From IMG/VR virus record IMGVR_UViG_3300045911_000532, positions 1 through 36,226 of that record: a stretch of DNA of 36,226 nt; one strand, written 5' to 3'. The notes beneath the pieces are model-generated. The model ran no database searches and was not told the DNA's origin. It saw only the letters and a program-made list of their open reading frames with translations. This document shows positions 24,904-32,156 of this stretch, one piece after another. Origin of the DNA: a virus. The number at the start of each line of letters is the position of its first letter. The stretch's first letter is position 1. A program made the translations under genes and the position numbers.

Positions 24904-25859
24904 CGCTGAAACAGCTAGCCGAGCAGCTGATCGACGAGATGCCGAACGCCTCCTCTAGAGGGCTGGCGCGGGAACTGGTTGAACGCTATCCCCAGCATTT
25001 TGCCACTGTTGAGCGCGCCCGCAGCATGGTCAGACTGATTCGCGGGGCGACTGGCGACAAGGTCCGGCAGTTTGCCTCTCGACCTAACAATTCGCAGTCC
25101 GCGCCCCGGATGCCTCGCTCTATTGCCAAACCGCGCGCGCCATTCAAAGCCGAGCCCGTCGATACGCTCATAATTTCAGACCTGCATGTGCCGTTCCACG
25201 CGCCCGAAGCGATCGAGCTCGCGCTTGGCTACGCAGAGCCAAAGCAAATCATCATCAACGGCGATCTGATCGATTTCGTGCGGCTGTCGAGGTTCGTGCA
25301 CCCTGCAAATGCGCCGAGTGTGGAACAGGAAATCAGCGCGACCCGTCAGTTCCTCGAATTCCTGCGCGGCAGTTATCCGGAAATTCCGGTTATCTACAAA
25401 ACTGGCAACCACGAAGAGCGGTTGCAGGACTACATGTACACCAAAGCGCCGGACGTGAGCCAGGTCGCGCGCTGGCGGCTCGCCGATCTGCTCGGTCTGG
25501 ACGATCTCGGAATTACAATCGTCGAGGACAAACGCATCGTCCAGCTAGCGGGTCTGAACATCCTGCACGGGCACGAACTGAGTAGGGGCTTCGTTGCGCC
25601 GGTCAACCCTGCGAGGGGTGCGTTTTTGAAGGCGGCTGTGAACGTGCTGATCGGGCATCACCACCGGAGCTCTCAGCACGACGAGCGGGACGCGCTCGGT
25701 AAAATCACTTCTTGCTGGTCTACTGGCTGTTTGTGCGACCTCTCGCCCGACTACAACCCCTACGGGAAATCCAACCACGGTTTTGCGTTTGTGCGCGTCG
25801 AGAGTCCGAAACGCTGGCGCGTCGAGAATCTGCGGATCATCGAGGGCGTGATCTGCTAG
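24900..25859 (+). CDS. Calcineurin-like metallophosphoesterase
   Basis: The 319-residue protein has the full set of metallophosphoesterase motifs: SDLHVPFH (D94, H96), NGDLID (D122), TGNHEE (N170, H171), HGHE (H223, H225) and GHHHRS (252-254). An N-terminal extension of about 80 residues is helical and basic, perhaps a DNA- or protein-binding part. Such enzymes use two metal ions to cleave phosphodiester or phosphomonoester bonds; some phage members process nucleotides or DNA ends. Adjacent to terminase, it may act in packaging or end repair. It is the last gene of the plus-strand late block, ending in a strong hairpin. Confidence 0.82.
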   Translation: MTLKQLAEQLIDEMPNASSRGLARELVERYPQHFATVERARSMVRLIRGATGDKVRQFASRPNNSQSAPRMPRSIAKPRAPFKAEPVDTLIISDLHVPFHAPEAIELALGYAEPKQIIINGDLIDFVRLSRFVHPANAPSVEQEISATRQFLEFLRGSYPEIPVIYKTGNHEERLQDYMYTKAPDVSQVARWRLADLLGLDDLGITIVEDKRIVQLAGLNILHGHELSRGFVAPVNPARGAFLKAAVNVLIGHHHRSSQHDERDALGKITSCWSTGCLCDLSPDYNPYGKSNHGFAFVRVESPKRWRVENLRIIEGVIC

Positions 25860-25889
25860 ACCATTTTCCTGACGTCGGGAAAATGGTCT
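25858..25889. terminator. Strong hairpin after the metallophosphoesterase gene
   Basis: AGACCATTTTCC (25858-25869) pairs perfectly with GGAAAATGGTCT (25878-25889), a 12-bp stem with an 8-base loop that overlaps the stop codon. No T-run follows on the plus strand, so the stem may act as an end for converging late and int transcripts, or be part of the attachment region. Confidence 0.6.
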
Positions 25890-26056
25890 GTAGTCAGAAT
25901 TGTTGTCAGTAGAAATCTGTACGCTTCAAACCAGACCTTTCGGGTGCATATGCTGCGATTCTAATGAACCCCCAAAATCAAATCCAGTCATCCCGACCAT
26001 TGAGTTCAAATTTTCAGATTGACTACAATTCCGACTACAAAAGTCCGGTTTGTCTA
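25889..26056. other. Probable attP region with arm-type repeats
   Basis: This intergenic stretch follows the 3' end of int, a usual place for attP. It contains direct repeats GACTACAA at 26021-26028 and 26033-26040, spaced by 12 bases, and the inverse TGTAGTC at 25889-25895; these resemble arm-type integrase sites. A crossover core cannot be identified without the host sequence. No gene is seen here. Confidence 0.5.
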
Positions 26057-27103
26057 CTATTTTTCGGAGAGCATTTTGGACAACCGTTCCATGCCTGAAC
26101 GTCTGAGCTCTTCGGAGCTGGACGCGTAGATCAAACTCATATCCGGATTTGCATGACCGAGAATTGCGGCAACGGTGAGGAGGTCGCATCCGGCTGCAAC
26201 GAGGAGACCGGCTGCGGCATGACGCAAGTCGTGGAAAGCCCATTCCTGCATGCCAAGCTCTTTCGCCATCGTTCTCCATGCGTCGGTCAAGCGATTCGGA
26301 TGCCAGCGGTTTCCGACGTGGTTCGTACAAATGTAGACGCTATCGAGGTTGCCGCGCTGATCGATGCCGTCTACGATCTCCTGAGTCAGCGGGATGACTC
26401 TGGCAGAGCTTGCTGTTTTGAGTCGCTCTTCCCTGCGCGAATAGTCCGACACCTGCCGCTCGATTCGAAGAGTTTTTGCCCTCCGGTTCAAATCAATCCA
26501 CTTGAGACCGATGATTTCTCCGCGCCTAAGCCCGAGCATGACCGCCAGATAGACCGGCGCGGCCAGCGGAGTCTGGTCTGCAAATTCGATGAGGTCTAAA
26601 GCTTCCGACGGGCTCAGTACGCGGATACGCCTTCCCGGACCCTTTGCTCTCTGGGTGCTCAGAACAGGGTTCGAACTGATCAGCCCATCTTGTACCGCCA
26701 GAGCCAGGACAGAGCCCAGAAGGGAGCGCGAAAAGTTGACGGTATTGGCTGCCGGAGTTTTGCCGGCGATTTTCACTGACAGCAACCAGTTAAGCCAGGT
26801 CTGACATTTCGCGCGGGTGATCTGATCGAGAGGCAGAGCGCCGAGGGTCGGGCGGATGTGCAGGTTAAACGAGCCCTTGTAGCGGTGGATGGTGGACGGT
26901 TTGCACGAAATCTTGGTGGGCAGATAGACCTCATCAAAAAATCGTCCGAGGGTCAATTGAGTAGATTGAATAGTCAACCGTGGCGTCATCGCCAGCTTCA
27001 GGTCTTCGTCGGCTTCTTCGGGCGTGCGTCCGTATCCCCAGAACCGTTTCCCCCGCACCATTTTGGTGCTCATCCATCTGCCATCTTTCCTCAATGTTGC
27101 CAT
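26057..27103 (-). CDS. int: Tyrosine site-specific integrase
   Basis: The 348-residue product has an N-terminal arm-binding region (MATLRKDGRWMS, then RGKRFWGYGRTPEEADEDL), a SAM-like core-binding domain (TLGRFFDEVYLPTK) and a tyrosine-recombinase catalytic domain with R193 (LGLRRGE), K229 (LKTASSAR), HDLRH (H291, R294), LGH (H317) and nucleophile Y326. It integrates and excises the phage. I start at ATG 27103 because GGAG lies 9 bases upstream; a TTG six bases earlier lacks room for a binding site. It is the last gene of the leftward lysogeny operon, and its start lies inside the excisionase-like gene. Confidence 0.93.
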   Translation of the reverse strand: MATLRKDGRWMSTKMVRGKRFWGYGRTPEEADEDLKLAMTPRLTIQSTQLTLGRFFDEVYLPTKISCKPSTIHRYKGSFNLHIRPTLGALPLDQITRAKCQTWLNWLLSVKIAGKTPAANTVNFSRSLLGSVLALAVQDGLISSNPVLSTQRAKGPGRRIRVLSPSEALDLIEFADQTPLAAPVYLAVMLGLRRGEIIGLKWIDLNRRAKTLRIERQVSDYSRREERLKTASSARVIPLTQEIVDGIDQRGNLDSVYICTNHVGNRWHPNRLTDAWRTMAKELGMQEWAFHDLRHAAAGLLVAAGCDLLTVAAILGHANPDMSLIYASSSEELRRSGMERLSKMLSEK

Positions 27104-27278
27104 CTGCAATCACTCCAGTTTGCACCAATCGGTCCAGGTCGCTCACGCGGAAAACTCTTCCGAGTCCGGGCACCGGCTCGATGGTGCGGGATCTGACCAG
27201 CCGTCGCCAAATCCGTGCGGTCACGCCGATATAGGCGCGGGCTTGAGATTCGGGCAAGGCGACGGGCTGGATCTGCAT
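26934..27278 (-). CDS. Excisionase-like DNA-binding protein
   Basis: This 114-residue product has a winged-helix/MerR-like N-terminus (LPESQARAYIGVTARIWRRL, then VFRVSDLDRLVQTG) as in phage excisionases, which bend attP DNA and steer the integrase to excision. It starts 2 bases after the upstream stop. Its C-terminal about 55 residues overlap the start of int in another frame (170 bases), an unusually long overlap; that part is basic (RTHARRSRRRPEAGDD) and may be dispensable. Confidence 0.62.
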   Translation of the reverse strand: MQIQPVALPESQARAYIGVTARIWRRLVRSRTIEPVPGLGRVFRVSDLDRLVQTGVIADGNIEERWQMDEHQNGAGETVLGIRTHARRSRRRPEAGDDATVDYSIYSIDPRTIF

Positions 27279-27280
27279 CT

Positions 27281-27655
27281 CTACGATTCGAGGAGCTTCC
27301 GCATGGTCGCCCGAATTTTGAGGAGAACGGTCAAAGCGTCCCGGAAGTCGTTGGTCGCTTGCAAAGACTCCTCGACAGGCAGAGAAAAGTCCAGCCGGAT
27401 GCCGTGCTGCTCAGCCCTCGACCTCAGATCCGAAAGAGACAACTGACGCAGCTCCTTCAGTAATGCGTTGTGGTAGTTCCAAGCGCACAGCTCGCCCGCC
27501 AATGCGCTCATCAGAGCCGCCTCGGTATCGGTCAGACCGTAGCGGTTTCGCGCCGTCCGAAGATCATCTAGCAACATTCGAGCCCCCGCCGCGTCCGAAC
27601 AGGTCTCGATCCGGAGCACCGCGCCAAAAATCTGGAGCCGCTCAGAGAACCTCAA
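27281..27655 (-). CDS. Hypothetical protein of the leftward operon
   Basis: This 124-residue helical protein is not recognised. It starts with TTG at 27655, 6 bases after the strong site AAGGAGG, and overlaps the end of the upstream gene by 14 bases. An ATG further upstream would lie before this binding site and is rejected. The product is rich in Leu and Arg with segments such as TEAALMSALAGELCAWNYH and RDALTVLLKIRATMRKLL. It lies between the operon's early part and the excisionase gene. Confidence 0.65.
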   Translation of the reverse strand: MRFSERLQIFGAVLRIETCSDAAGARMLLDDLRTARNRYGLTDTEAALMSALAGELCAWNYHNALLKELRQLSLSDLRSRAEQHGIRLDFSLPVEESLQATNDFRDALTVLLKIRATMRKLLES

Positions 27656-28157
27656 CGCTCGCCTCCTTAGCCGCAATCTCTTCCAGCCAGAGCCTGAACC
27701 TGAACTCGCTTTCCAGCTCGGGCTCGATCGCGTAGATCAGGATGTTGGGGTCTTGGAAGTCAACCTCGGAGCTGTGCCAGAACTCGTAGCCAGCGTTCAT
27801 CTTTTTGAGCACCGACTCGATAATCTCCGGTCTGTCATCGGCGCGGGTGTTCTTGCCCCGGTGCCATGCCCTATGATAGAGCTCGACGAACTCAGGTTTA
27901 GTCTCTGCACCTACAATCAGGTGCTCCTCAGGACTGATCTCATTGGCGGGCAACCACTGCTCCCAGTGAATTTCAAATGGGCATTCGTCGTCGTCGTACC
28001 TTTCGATCATTGCAGCACTCCCGTTCGTTGTTCGCACCGCCCGCATCAGCTGCACCGAGCCGCCAGCCGCTATCAGGATTCGGGCTTTCAGGAAATCGCG
28101 CCTTTGTTTCGGTTCGGTCAGCGACACGAGCAGTTTTTTCAATTGGTCGCGCGTCAT
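27642..28157 (-). CDS. Hypothetical protein of the leftward operon
   Basis: This 171-residue protein begins MTRDQLKKLLVSLTEPKQRR and has a beta-strand/acidic middle (ERYDDDECPFEIHWEQW) and an acidic C-terminus (EPELESEFRF). The ATG at 28157 overlaps the preceding stop (ATGA); a longer frame is open upstream but reads as shadow. No family is recognised. The lysogeny-side position suggests an accessory or immunity role. Confidence 0.62.
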   Translation of the reverse strand: MTRDQLKKLLVSLTEPKQRRDFLKARILIAAGGSVQLMRAVRTTNGSAAMIERYDDDECPFEIHWEQWLPANEISPEEHLIVGAETKPEFVELYHRAWHRGKNTRADDRPEIIESVLKKMNAGYEFWHSSEVDFQDPNILIYAIEPELESEFRFRLWLEEIAAKEASVEVL

Positions 28158-28555
28158 AGTCGTGGGAGAGCCGAAACCGGCGTCGGGGCAACCTGAAGCA
28201 CGTGGTTGGAGGTCAGGACCGCCTGCTCGAACTCGCGGATCCCAGCCGCGTCCGCGGTCACCTTGACCATGCCGCCGAGGTCCCGCGCGGACATGATGAC
28301 CTGCGCCTCGTCGTGGATCAGGATTCCGAATTCTGCGAACAAGACCTTCCACCGGTCGCCGACCGAATAGAGCGCCTCGGGTGCCGGCAGGGACTCGTCG
28401 TAGAGGTTGGTCTCTTTCACCGGCCTGTAGTTGTTGATGCGGCAGGCAAGGAAGAACTCCCACGCCCTTGTTTTGGGATCCTTGCGGCGTTGCTCAAGAC
28501 GGCTATGAGCCTTAGCCACATGGCAGACGAATGAATCGAGGGGAGCCCACTTCAT
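28154..28555 (-). CDS. Hypothetical protein of the leftward operon
   Basis: This 133-residue protein contains VAKAHSRLEQRRKDPKTRAW and YSVGDRWKVLFAEFGILIHD. It is chained by ATGA overlaps to the genes on both sides, which shows co-translation. No domain is recognised. There is no signal peptide or membrane segment. Confidence 0.62.
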   Translation of the reverse strand: MKWAPLDSFVCHVAKAHSRLEQRRKDPKTRAWEFFLACRINNYRPVKETNLYDESLPAPEALYSVGDRWKVLFAEFGILIHDEAQVIMSARDLGGMVKVTADAAGIREFEQAVLTSNHVLQVAPTPVSALPRL

Positions 28556-28764
28556 CTTCGCGCCTCCCAGTAAGCCTTTTCGCTGAGGGTCTGGTTGTGG
28601 CCGGTCTGGACCTGCTCGACAAAGAGCCAGAGCAAAAGCGCGAGGATGAAGGACGCGAACAGCGCCGCGCTGGTTGCAGCCAGCTTGTGGAACCGTCGCC
28701 GCCCGTTCAGGCGGTTGATCTCGATGTCCAGTGGGATTCGGGATGCGTGGTAGGTGCGCTTCAT
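28552..28764 (-). CDS. Small single-span membrane protein
   Basis: This 70-residue protein has one strong membrane segment (AATSAALFASFILALLLWLF, residues about 31-50) after a basic N-terminus, so the N-terminus is likely cytoplasmic. ATG at 28764 overlaps the preceding stop (ATGA) and is preferred to an earlier in-frame ATG at 28797. In a lysogeny-side operon it could be a superinfection-exclusion factor or other prophage-expressed membrane protein. Confidence 0.62.
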   Translation of the reverse strand: MKRTYHASRIPLDIEINRLNGRRRFHKLAATSAALFASFILALLLWLFVEQVQTGHNQTLSEKAYWEARR

Positions 28765-28973
28765 GGTCGGGGTCCGCTCCTGAGCCAGTCCGCCCACTCA
28801 GCTGCGAATTCGGGGTCTGTGCCTGCGTACAGGCGCTCGAACAACCGAGCGTACTGTTCGCGGATGCCGCGTTTCTGCTCGTCGGTCAAACGGGAGACCG
28901 CGTCGGCGAGAATCTCATTTTCGGTCCGCCCGGCCTGCCCGAGCGGTGTCTGTGGCGTCGTTTGTTGTGCCAT
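28761..28973 (-). CDS. Small hypothetical protein, first gene of the leftward operon
   Basis: This 70-residue protein is helical and acidic (NEILADAVSRLTDEQKRGIR, then ERLYAGTDPEFAAEWADWL). It is the first gene of the int operon; its ATG lies only about 7 bases downstream of an extended -10 box, so its message may be leaderless. No family is recognised. Confidence 0.62.
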   Translation of the reverse strand: MAQQTTPQTPLGQAGRTENEILADAVSRLTDEQKRGIREQYARLFERLYAGTDPEFAAEWADWLRSGPRP

Positions 28974-28977
28974 ACAT

Positions 28978-28998
28978 ATATATTACCAGAATCGGTAA
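28978..28998 (-). promoter_or_regulatory. Leftward operon promoter with operator-like palindrome
   Basis: TTACC-AGAATC-GGTAA (28983-28998) is a perfect inverted repeat. On the minus strand it overlaps TGG-TAATAT, an extended -10 box (28980-28988). The transcript would start at about 28973, the A of the first ATG. The palindrome has the same 5-6-5 layout as ATACC-GAATAC-GGCAA at 30159-30174, so the repressor at 29435 probably binds both. Confidence 0.6.
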
Positions 28999-29051
28999 AC
29001 AAAAGTTGCGGCTTTCCGTACTTTAATGAAGAACGGTATGATTCAAGGTGT

Positions 29052-29438
29052 ATGGCTGCAACCTTTGAAGCGTACATTGAAATCCTCCGCGAACTAGGGG
29101 CGCAGGATGGGAAAGACATCGATGTCTCTCAGGTGCTTTCCGAGGCAATGGTTTGGTGGAGTCAGGGCGAAAGCCCTGTAATGTTTTATCGAGCCTACAA
29201 GAACCGTATGATCAAGAAACCTGCCCCGGCGCTTGTGCCAACAGCCCCTGCCCCACGCTCAGAAGAGGAGCTAAGGCACAAGGAAATTCTCAAAGGACTG
29301 GAGGGAATCAGATCCGCTGTGCTCGCACTGCTGTGGTTTTTCGTCATCCTGACGATCATAAACATTGCAGCCGGAATGGGGATGGGGTGCAATGCGGCCG
29401 CCTCACAGAGTAGCCGGCCAATTCCATACGGTCGCTAG
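29052..29438 (+). CDS. C-terminal membrane-anchored protein, possible lysogenic-conversion gene
   Basis: This 128-residue protein has a helical soluble N-terminus (MAATFEAYIEILRELGAQDG), a Pro-rich linker (PAPALVPTAPAPR) and a C-terminal membrane span (residues about 95-115, VLALLWFFVILTIINIAAG). It lies alone on the plus strand between the leftward operon promoter and the repressor gene, converging with the latter with a 4-base overlap. The ATG follows AGGTGT weakly. A longer in-frame extension upstream crosses the promoter region and is rejected. The function is unknown; such solitary genes near repressors often act in superinfection exclusion or in the lysogen. Confidence 0.62.
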   Translation: MAATFEAYIEILRELGAQDGKDIDVSQVLSEAMVWWSQGESPVMFYRAYKNRMIKKPAPALVPTAPAPRSEEELRHKEILKGLEGIRSAVLALLWFFVILTIINIAAGMGMGCNAAASQSSRPIPYGR

Positions 29439-30103
29439 GGGCGAAGGCCTGCGCCGTCGGCTTCCTCGATGTAGCGCTTCGGGCCCAGCTGCCTACGGTA
29501 AGCCACGACCATGCCGATAACCTCCCATTGGAGGCCGACTTCAACCGGAGGGTAGTCCTCGTTCAGGCAGTGCAGGGTGGCTTTAGTGCCCTCCTGTTTG
29601 AAGAGCTTGCAGGCAAACTCTCCTTCGGGAGTCTTCACCACAACCAAGACACCGGACGGCGGCTTCGAGGTCGGCTGGATCAGCAGGTAATCGCCGTGCT
29701 GGAGCCTCGGGCTCATCGAATCTCCGGCGATCTGGATCGCAAACCGCTCTGGCCGGTACAGCATGTCGCTGAACTCGACCCAATCCTCATAGAAGCTCTC
29801 TGAGCTGGCAACCGGCGCAACGGCTCCACCTGCCGAGCCCTTTACCGGAAACAGGTGCCTGGCTTGATTGTCAATCATGGAGCGACCCTGAAGCCGGTCT
29901 GTGGTTGTTTTGTCTTCAAATGGCCAACCATGAGGCTTTCGCAATGCAACTCGCGCCCGCTCAAGAAAGTCCTGCGTTGGTCTTGTACGACCATTGAACA
30001 TGTTGAGCACGACGTCATAGCTGTATCCAGTTATAGCGGCGAGTTCACGCTTCTTCATGCCACGCTCGATCATTGCTACCTGTACTGTTTTCATTAGGTC
30101 CAT
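29435..30103 (-). CDS. LexA/CI-type phage repressor with autocleavage domain
   Basis: The product has an N-terminal Xre helix-turn-helix (KKRELAAITGYSYDVVLNMF) and a C-terminal S24/LexA-type peptidase domain. Counting from the start used here, the cleavage bond is A91-G92 (GSAGGAVAP), the nucleophile is S129 (AGDSMSP) and the general base is K166 (FACKLFK); the S-K spacing of 37 matches LexA. It should hold the prophage silent and self-cleave after RecA activation by DNA damage. Several in-frame ATGs (30109, 30103, 30094) are possible and none has a strong binding site; a longer frame to 30295 runs across the operators and is rejected. A TATAAT -10 lies at 30156-30161 on the minus strand. Confidence 0.85.
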   Translation of the reverse strand: MDLMKTVQVAMIERGMKKRELAAITGYSYDVVLNMFNGRTRPTQDFLERARVALRKPHGWPFEDKTTTDRLQGRSMIDNQARHLFPVKGSAGGAVAPVASSESFYEDWVEFSDMLYRPERFAIQIAGDSMSPRLQHGDYLLIQPTSKPPSGVLVVVKTPEGEFACKLFKQEGTKATLHCLNEDYPPVEVGLQWEVIGMVVAYRRQLGPKRYIEEADGAGLRP

Positions 30104-30149
30104 AAGCATCCATTTTCGGGATGGATGCCACAAAAAAACTACTGTTTCA

Positions 30150-30174
30150 GGTATCATTATACCGAATACGGCAA
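30150..30174. promoter_or_regulatory. Repressor operators and repressor-gene -10 box
   Basis: ATACC-GAATAC-GGCAA (30159-30174) is an imperfect 5-6-5 inverted repeat like that at 28983-28998. It abuts GGTAT-CATT-ATACC (30150-30163). A perfect TATAAT lies on the minus strand at 30156-30161, giving a start about 40 bases before the repressor gene. CGGTA-GGGTT-TGCCG at 30180-30194 may be a further site. The layout fits a genetic switch between the repressor and the divergent Cro-like gene. Confidence 0.6.
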
Positions 30175-30209
30175 CTTTTCGGTAGGGTTTGCCGTCTCTT
30201 ACCAAACGC

Positions 30210-30425
30210 ATGAAGGAATTACGCAGAGGCCCGGTACCAAGTCCCGGCAGAAACAAGGCAGTCCAGATATGGCTCGCCGACGAAACCGTGACCATCTCGC
30301 AAGCCGCAAAGCTTGCCGGAGTCAGCTACAAGACCGCGTGGACGGCGATCAACCAGCACGTCCGCGCCCAGAAATCTTCATGCCCCAACAAAAACAACGA
30401 AAACGAAAATGGCAACGACAATTGA
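30210..30425 (+). CDS. Cro-like small helix-turn-helix protein
   Basis: The 71-residue product holds one clear helix-turn-helix (VTISQAAKLAGVSYKTAWTA) between a basic N-terminus and an Asn-rich end (NKNNENENGNDN). It is the first gene of the early operon, divergent from the repressor with operators in between, the classic place for Cro or an early activator. Start choice is uncertain: ATG at 30210 or TTG at 30189, neither with a strong binding site. It overlaps the next gene by 17 bases. Confidence 0.62.
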   Translation: MKELRRGPVPSPGRNKAVQIWLADETVTISQAAKLAGVSYKTAWTAINQHVRAQKSSCPNKNNENENGNDN

Positions 30426-30981
30426 AGCCCCGTCTGCCGCTGAATCCAGCGGCCAAACCGAACCCGTCATCCACGACGGATTCATCATCGACCCAGAGAC
30501 CGGAGAAGTCCTCGGACACATTGAAAAGTCCGGAGAGTTCCACGTCCGCGACCAGGAGAGCGCCGATTGGGTGCTCAGAAAAATGCTGCAAGCCAAGACC
30601 GCAATCGAAACGGTCAAGGCCAACGCAGAAAAGCTCATCCGCAGGCACCAGCGCGAGCTGGACTGGCTGAACCTGCGGTTCGAGTCCGAACTGGAGGAGT
30701 TGGCCAGCCGCGAACTCAAGTCCCAAAAGACCAAAACGCTCCAGCTCAGCTACGGAGCCCTCGCATTCCGCAGAGTCGCCCCGCAGGTTCAGGCGACCGA
30801 AGACGCGATCGGCTGGCTTGAGCAGCTCGCCCCGGATGCGGTCAAGACCACGAAATCGGTGCTGGTCTCGCAAATTCCGGAGGATGTCGTAACCGCGGCA
30901 ATCGCCGAAGAGAGGCCAGGAATCTTCATCCGGCCCGAGCGCGAGTCCTTCTCCATCAAGCTCGGAGGCAAATCCTCATGA
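30409..30981 (+). CDS. Gam/Gp157-like protein
   Basis: This 190-residue protein has an N-terminal disordered part, a coiled coil (residues about 60-110, KTAIETVKANAEKLIRRHQR) and a C-terminal domain with KTKTLQLSYGALAFRRVAP, a pattern shared by Mu Gam and Siphovirus Gp157 proteins. Gam binds double-strand ends and blocks host exonuclease. Gp157 proteins commonly sit, as here, beside a Sak4-like ATPase and SSB in phage recombination operons. I cannot decide between the two families by eye. ATG at 30409 is chosen over an earlier in-frame start inside the Cro-like gene. Confidence 0.65.
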   Translation: MATTIEAPSAAESSGQTEPVIHDGFIIDPETGEVLGHIEKSGEFHVRDQESADWVLRKMLQAKTAIETVKANAEKLIRRHQRELDWLNLRFESELEELASRELKSQKTKTLQLSYGALAFRRVAPQVQATEDAIGWLEQLAPDAVKTTKSVLVSQIPEDVVTAAIAEERPGIFIRPERESFSIKLGGKSS

Positions 30982-32156
30982 GCGGCTCATTCAGACAAGC
31001 GCAGCGCAAAGTCGTCCCGCTCAAGGTCGCGCTTCAAGGCGTATCTTTCAGCGGCAAGACCATGAGCGCGATCAAGCTCGCGCACGGGCTCGCTGGAGAC
31101 AAGCCGGTTTGCGTTATCGACACCGAAAACGAGAGCGCGGCCCTCTACTCCGAGCTCGACTTCCTCCACGCGGTCATCGCGCCGCCGTTCAAGCCGGACA
31201 AGTTCATCGGCCTGATCCGGGAGGCGGTCAAGGCCGGAGCGGGCGCGATCGTCATCGACACCCTCTCCCACGGCTGGCAGTACATCCTCGAATACAAGGA
31301 GGAGCTTGACAAACGCGGCGGCAACTCATACCAGAACTGGGCGAAGGCCAAGCCGCTTTGGGGAACGCTCAAAGACGCAATCCTCCAGTCGCCGGTCCAC
31401 GTCGTCGTCACGATGCGCGAAAAAGCCGAATACGTGGTCGAGACTGCCGACGACGGCAAGAACAAAAAGGGCTCAATCAAGAAGCTTGGCACGAAGGCCA
31501 TCGCCGAGGAGGGGACCGAATACGACTTCACCGTCGTGTGGAAGCTCGACAAAGACACCCATCTGGCGCGGGTCGAAAAAGACCGGACCAACCTGTTCGA
31601 CGGCCGGTCGTTCCTCATCGACGAATCAATCGGTCAGGAGCTGCTCAAATGGCTCGGAGACGGGGATCTGGAGGTCGCGCCAGAGTGGAAGCTGCTCGCA
31701 GAGTCCAATCCGGACGAGTTCGAATCGGCTGCTGAGCAGAGTGAGGCTGCCATGCGCGACAAGGCCAAGTCTGTTCTGCGCCGCCTGGCGGTTCCGGATG
31801 CAGTCAGCAAGCAGCTCGCCCAGCTCGCCCGGGAAGCAGATCAGGACGCGGTTCATCTGGTTATCGACGCAGACCGGTATGGGGCAACCACACCAGGGGC
31901 CCTTGTCTCCTATGTTTGCGCGAAGCTGGGCGCAGAACCCGGCCAGTTGCTTGCTGTATGCGAGGCGAAGGCTGCCAATCCTTCGGTCGCGGTTCAGGCG
32001 CCGCCGGAGCCGGAGCTTGAAATCATCGATCTGACGAAGTTCAAGCGGCACTACAAGGCGGAGAGCCTGGACGATCTCGATCTGGCGCAGAAGGTCGCCG
32101 CCTCGAAGTTGGAGCAGATCGATCTCAGCAACCGCGGATTGCAGGTGATCCGGTGA
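30978..32156 (+). CDS. Sak4-like RecA-fold ATPase (recombination)
   Basis: The 392-residue protein has Walker A GVSFSGKT (21-28) and Walker B AIVIDTLSH (D94) in a RecA-like fold, followed by a Glu/Asp- and Lys-rich middle (KNKKGSIKKLGTKAIAEEG) and a C-terminal extension of about 150 residues. Sak4-type proteins help anneal or exchange single strands together with phage SSB, which is two genes downstream. The ATG overlaps the upstream stop (ATGA). The C-terminal extension is longer than in minimal Sak4 proteins and may bind partners. Confidence 0.75.
   Translation: MSGSFRQAQRKVVPLKVALQGVSFSGKTMSAIKLAHGLAGDKPVCVIDTENESAALYSELDFLHAVIAPPFKPDKFIGLIREAVKAGAGAIVIDTLSHGWQYILEYKEELDKRGGNSYQNWAKAKPLWGTLKDAILQSPVHVVVTMREKAEYVVETADDGKNKKGSIKKLGTKAIAEEGTEYDFTVVWKLDKDTHLARVEKDRTNLFDGRSFLIDESIGQELLKWLGDGDLEVAPEWKLLAESNPDEFESAAEQSEAAMRDKAKSVLRRLAVPDAVSKQLAQLAREADQDAVHLVIDADRYGATTPGALVSYVCAKLGAEPGQLLAVCEAKAANPSVAVQAPPEPELEIIDLTKFKRHYKAESLDDLDLAQKVAASKLEQIDLSNRGLQVIR

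Noticed and set aside
25900-26050. Possible tRNA fragment at attP
   Set aside because: TTCAAAT-like strings occur, but no acceptor stem or cloverleaf could be folded by eye.
26057-27278. Insertion sequence or transposase
   Set aside because: The recombinase has the phage integrase layout next to an excisionase-like gene, with no terminal inverted repeats; no transposase was seen anywhere.
28158-28463. N-terminal extension of the 27642-28157 gene
   Set aside because: It is antiparallel in composition to real coding, overlaps the upstream gene fully, and the ATGA overlap defines a better start.
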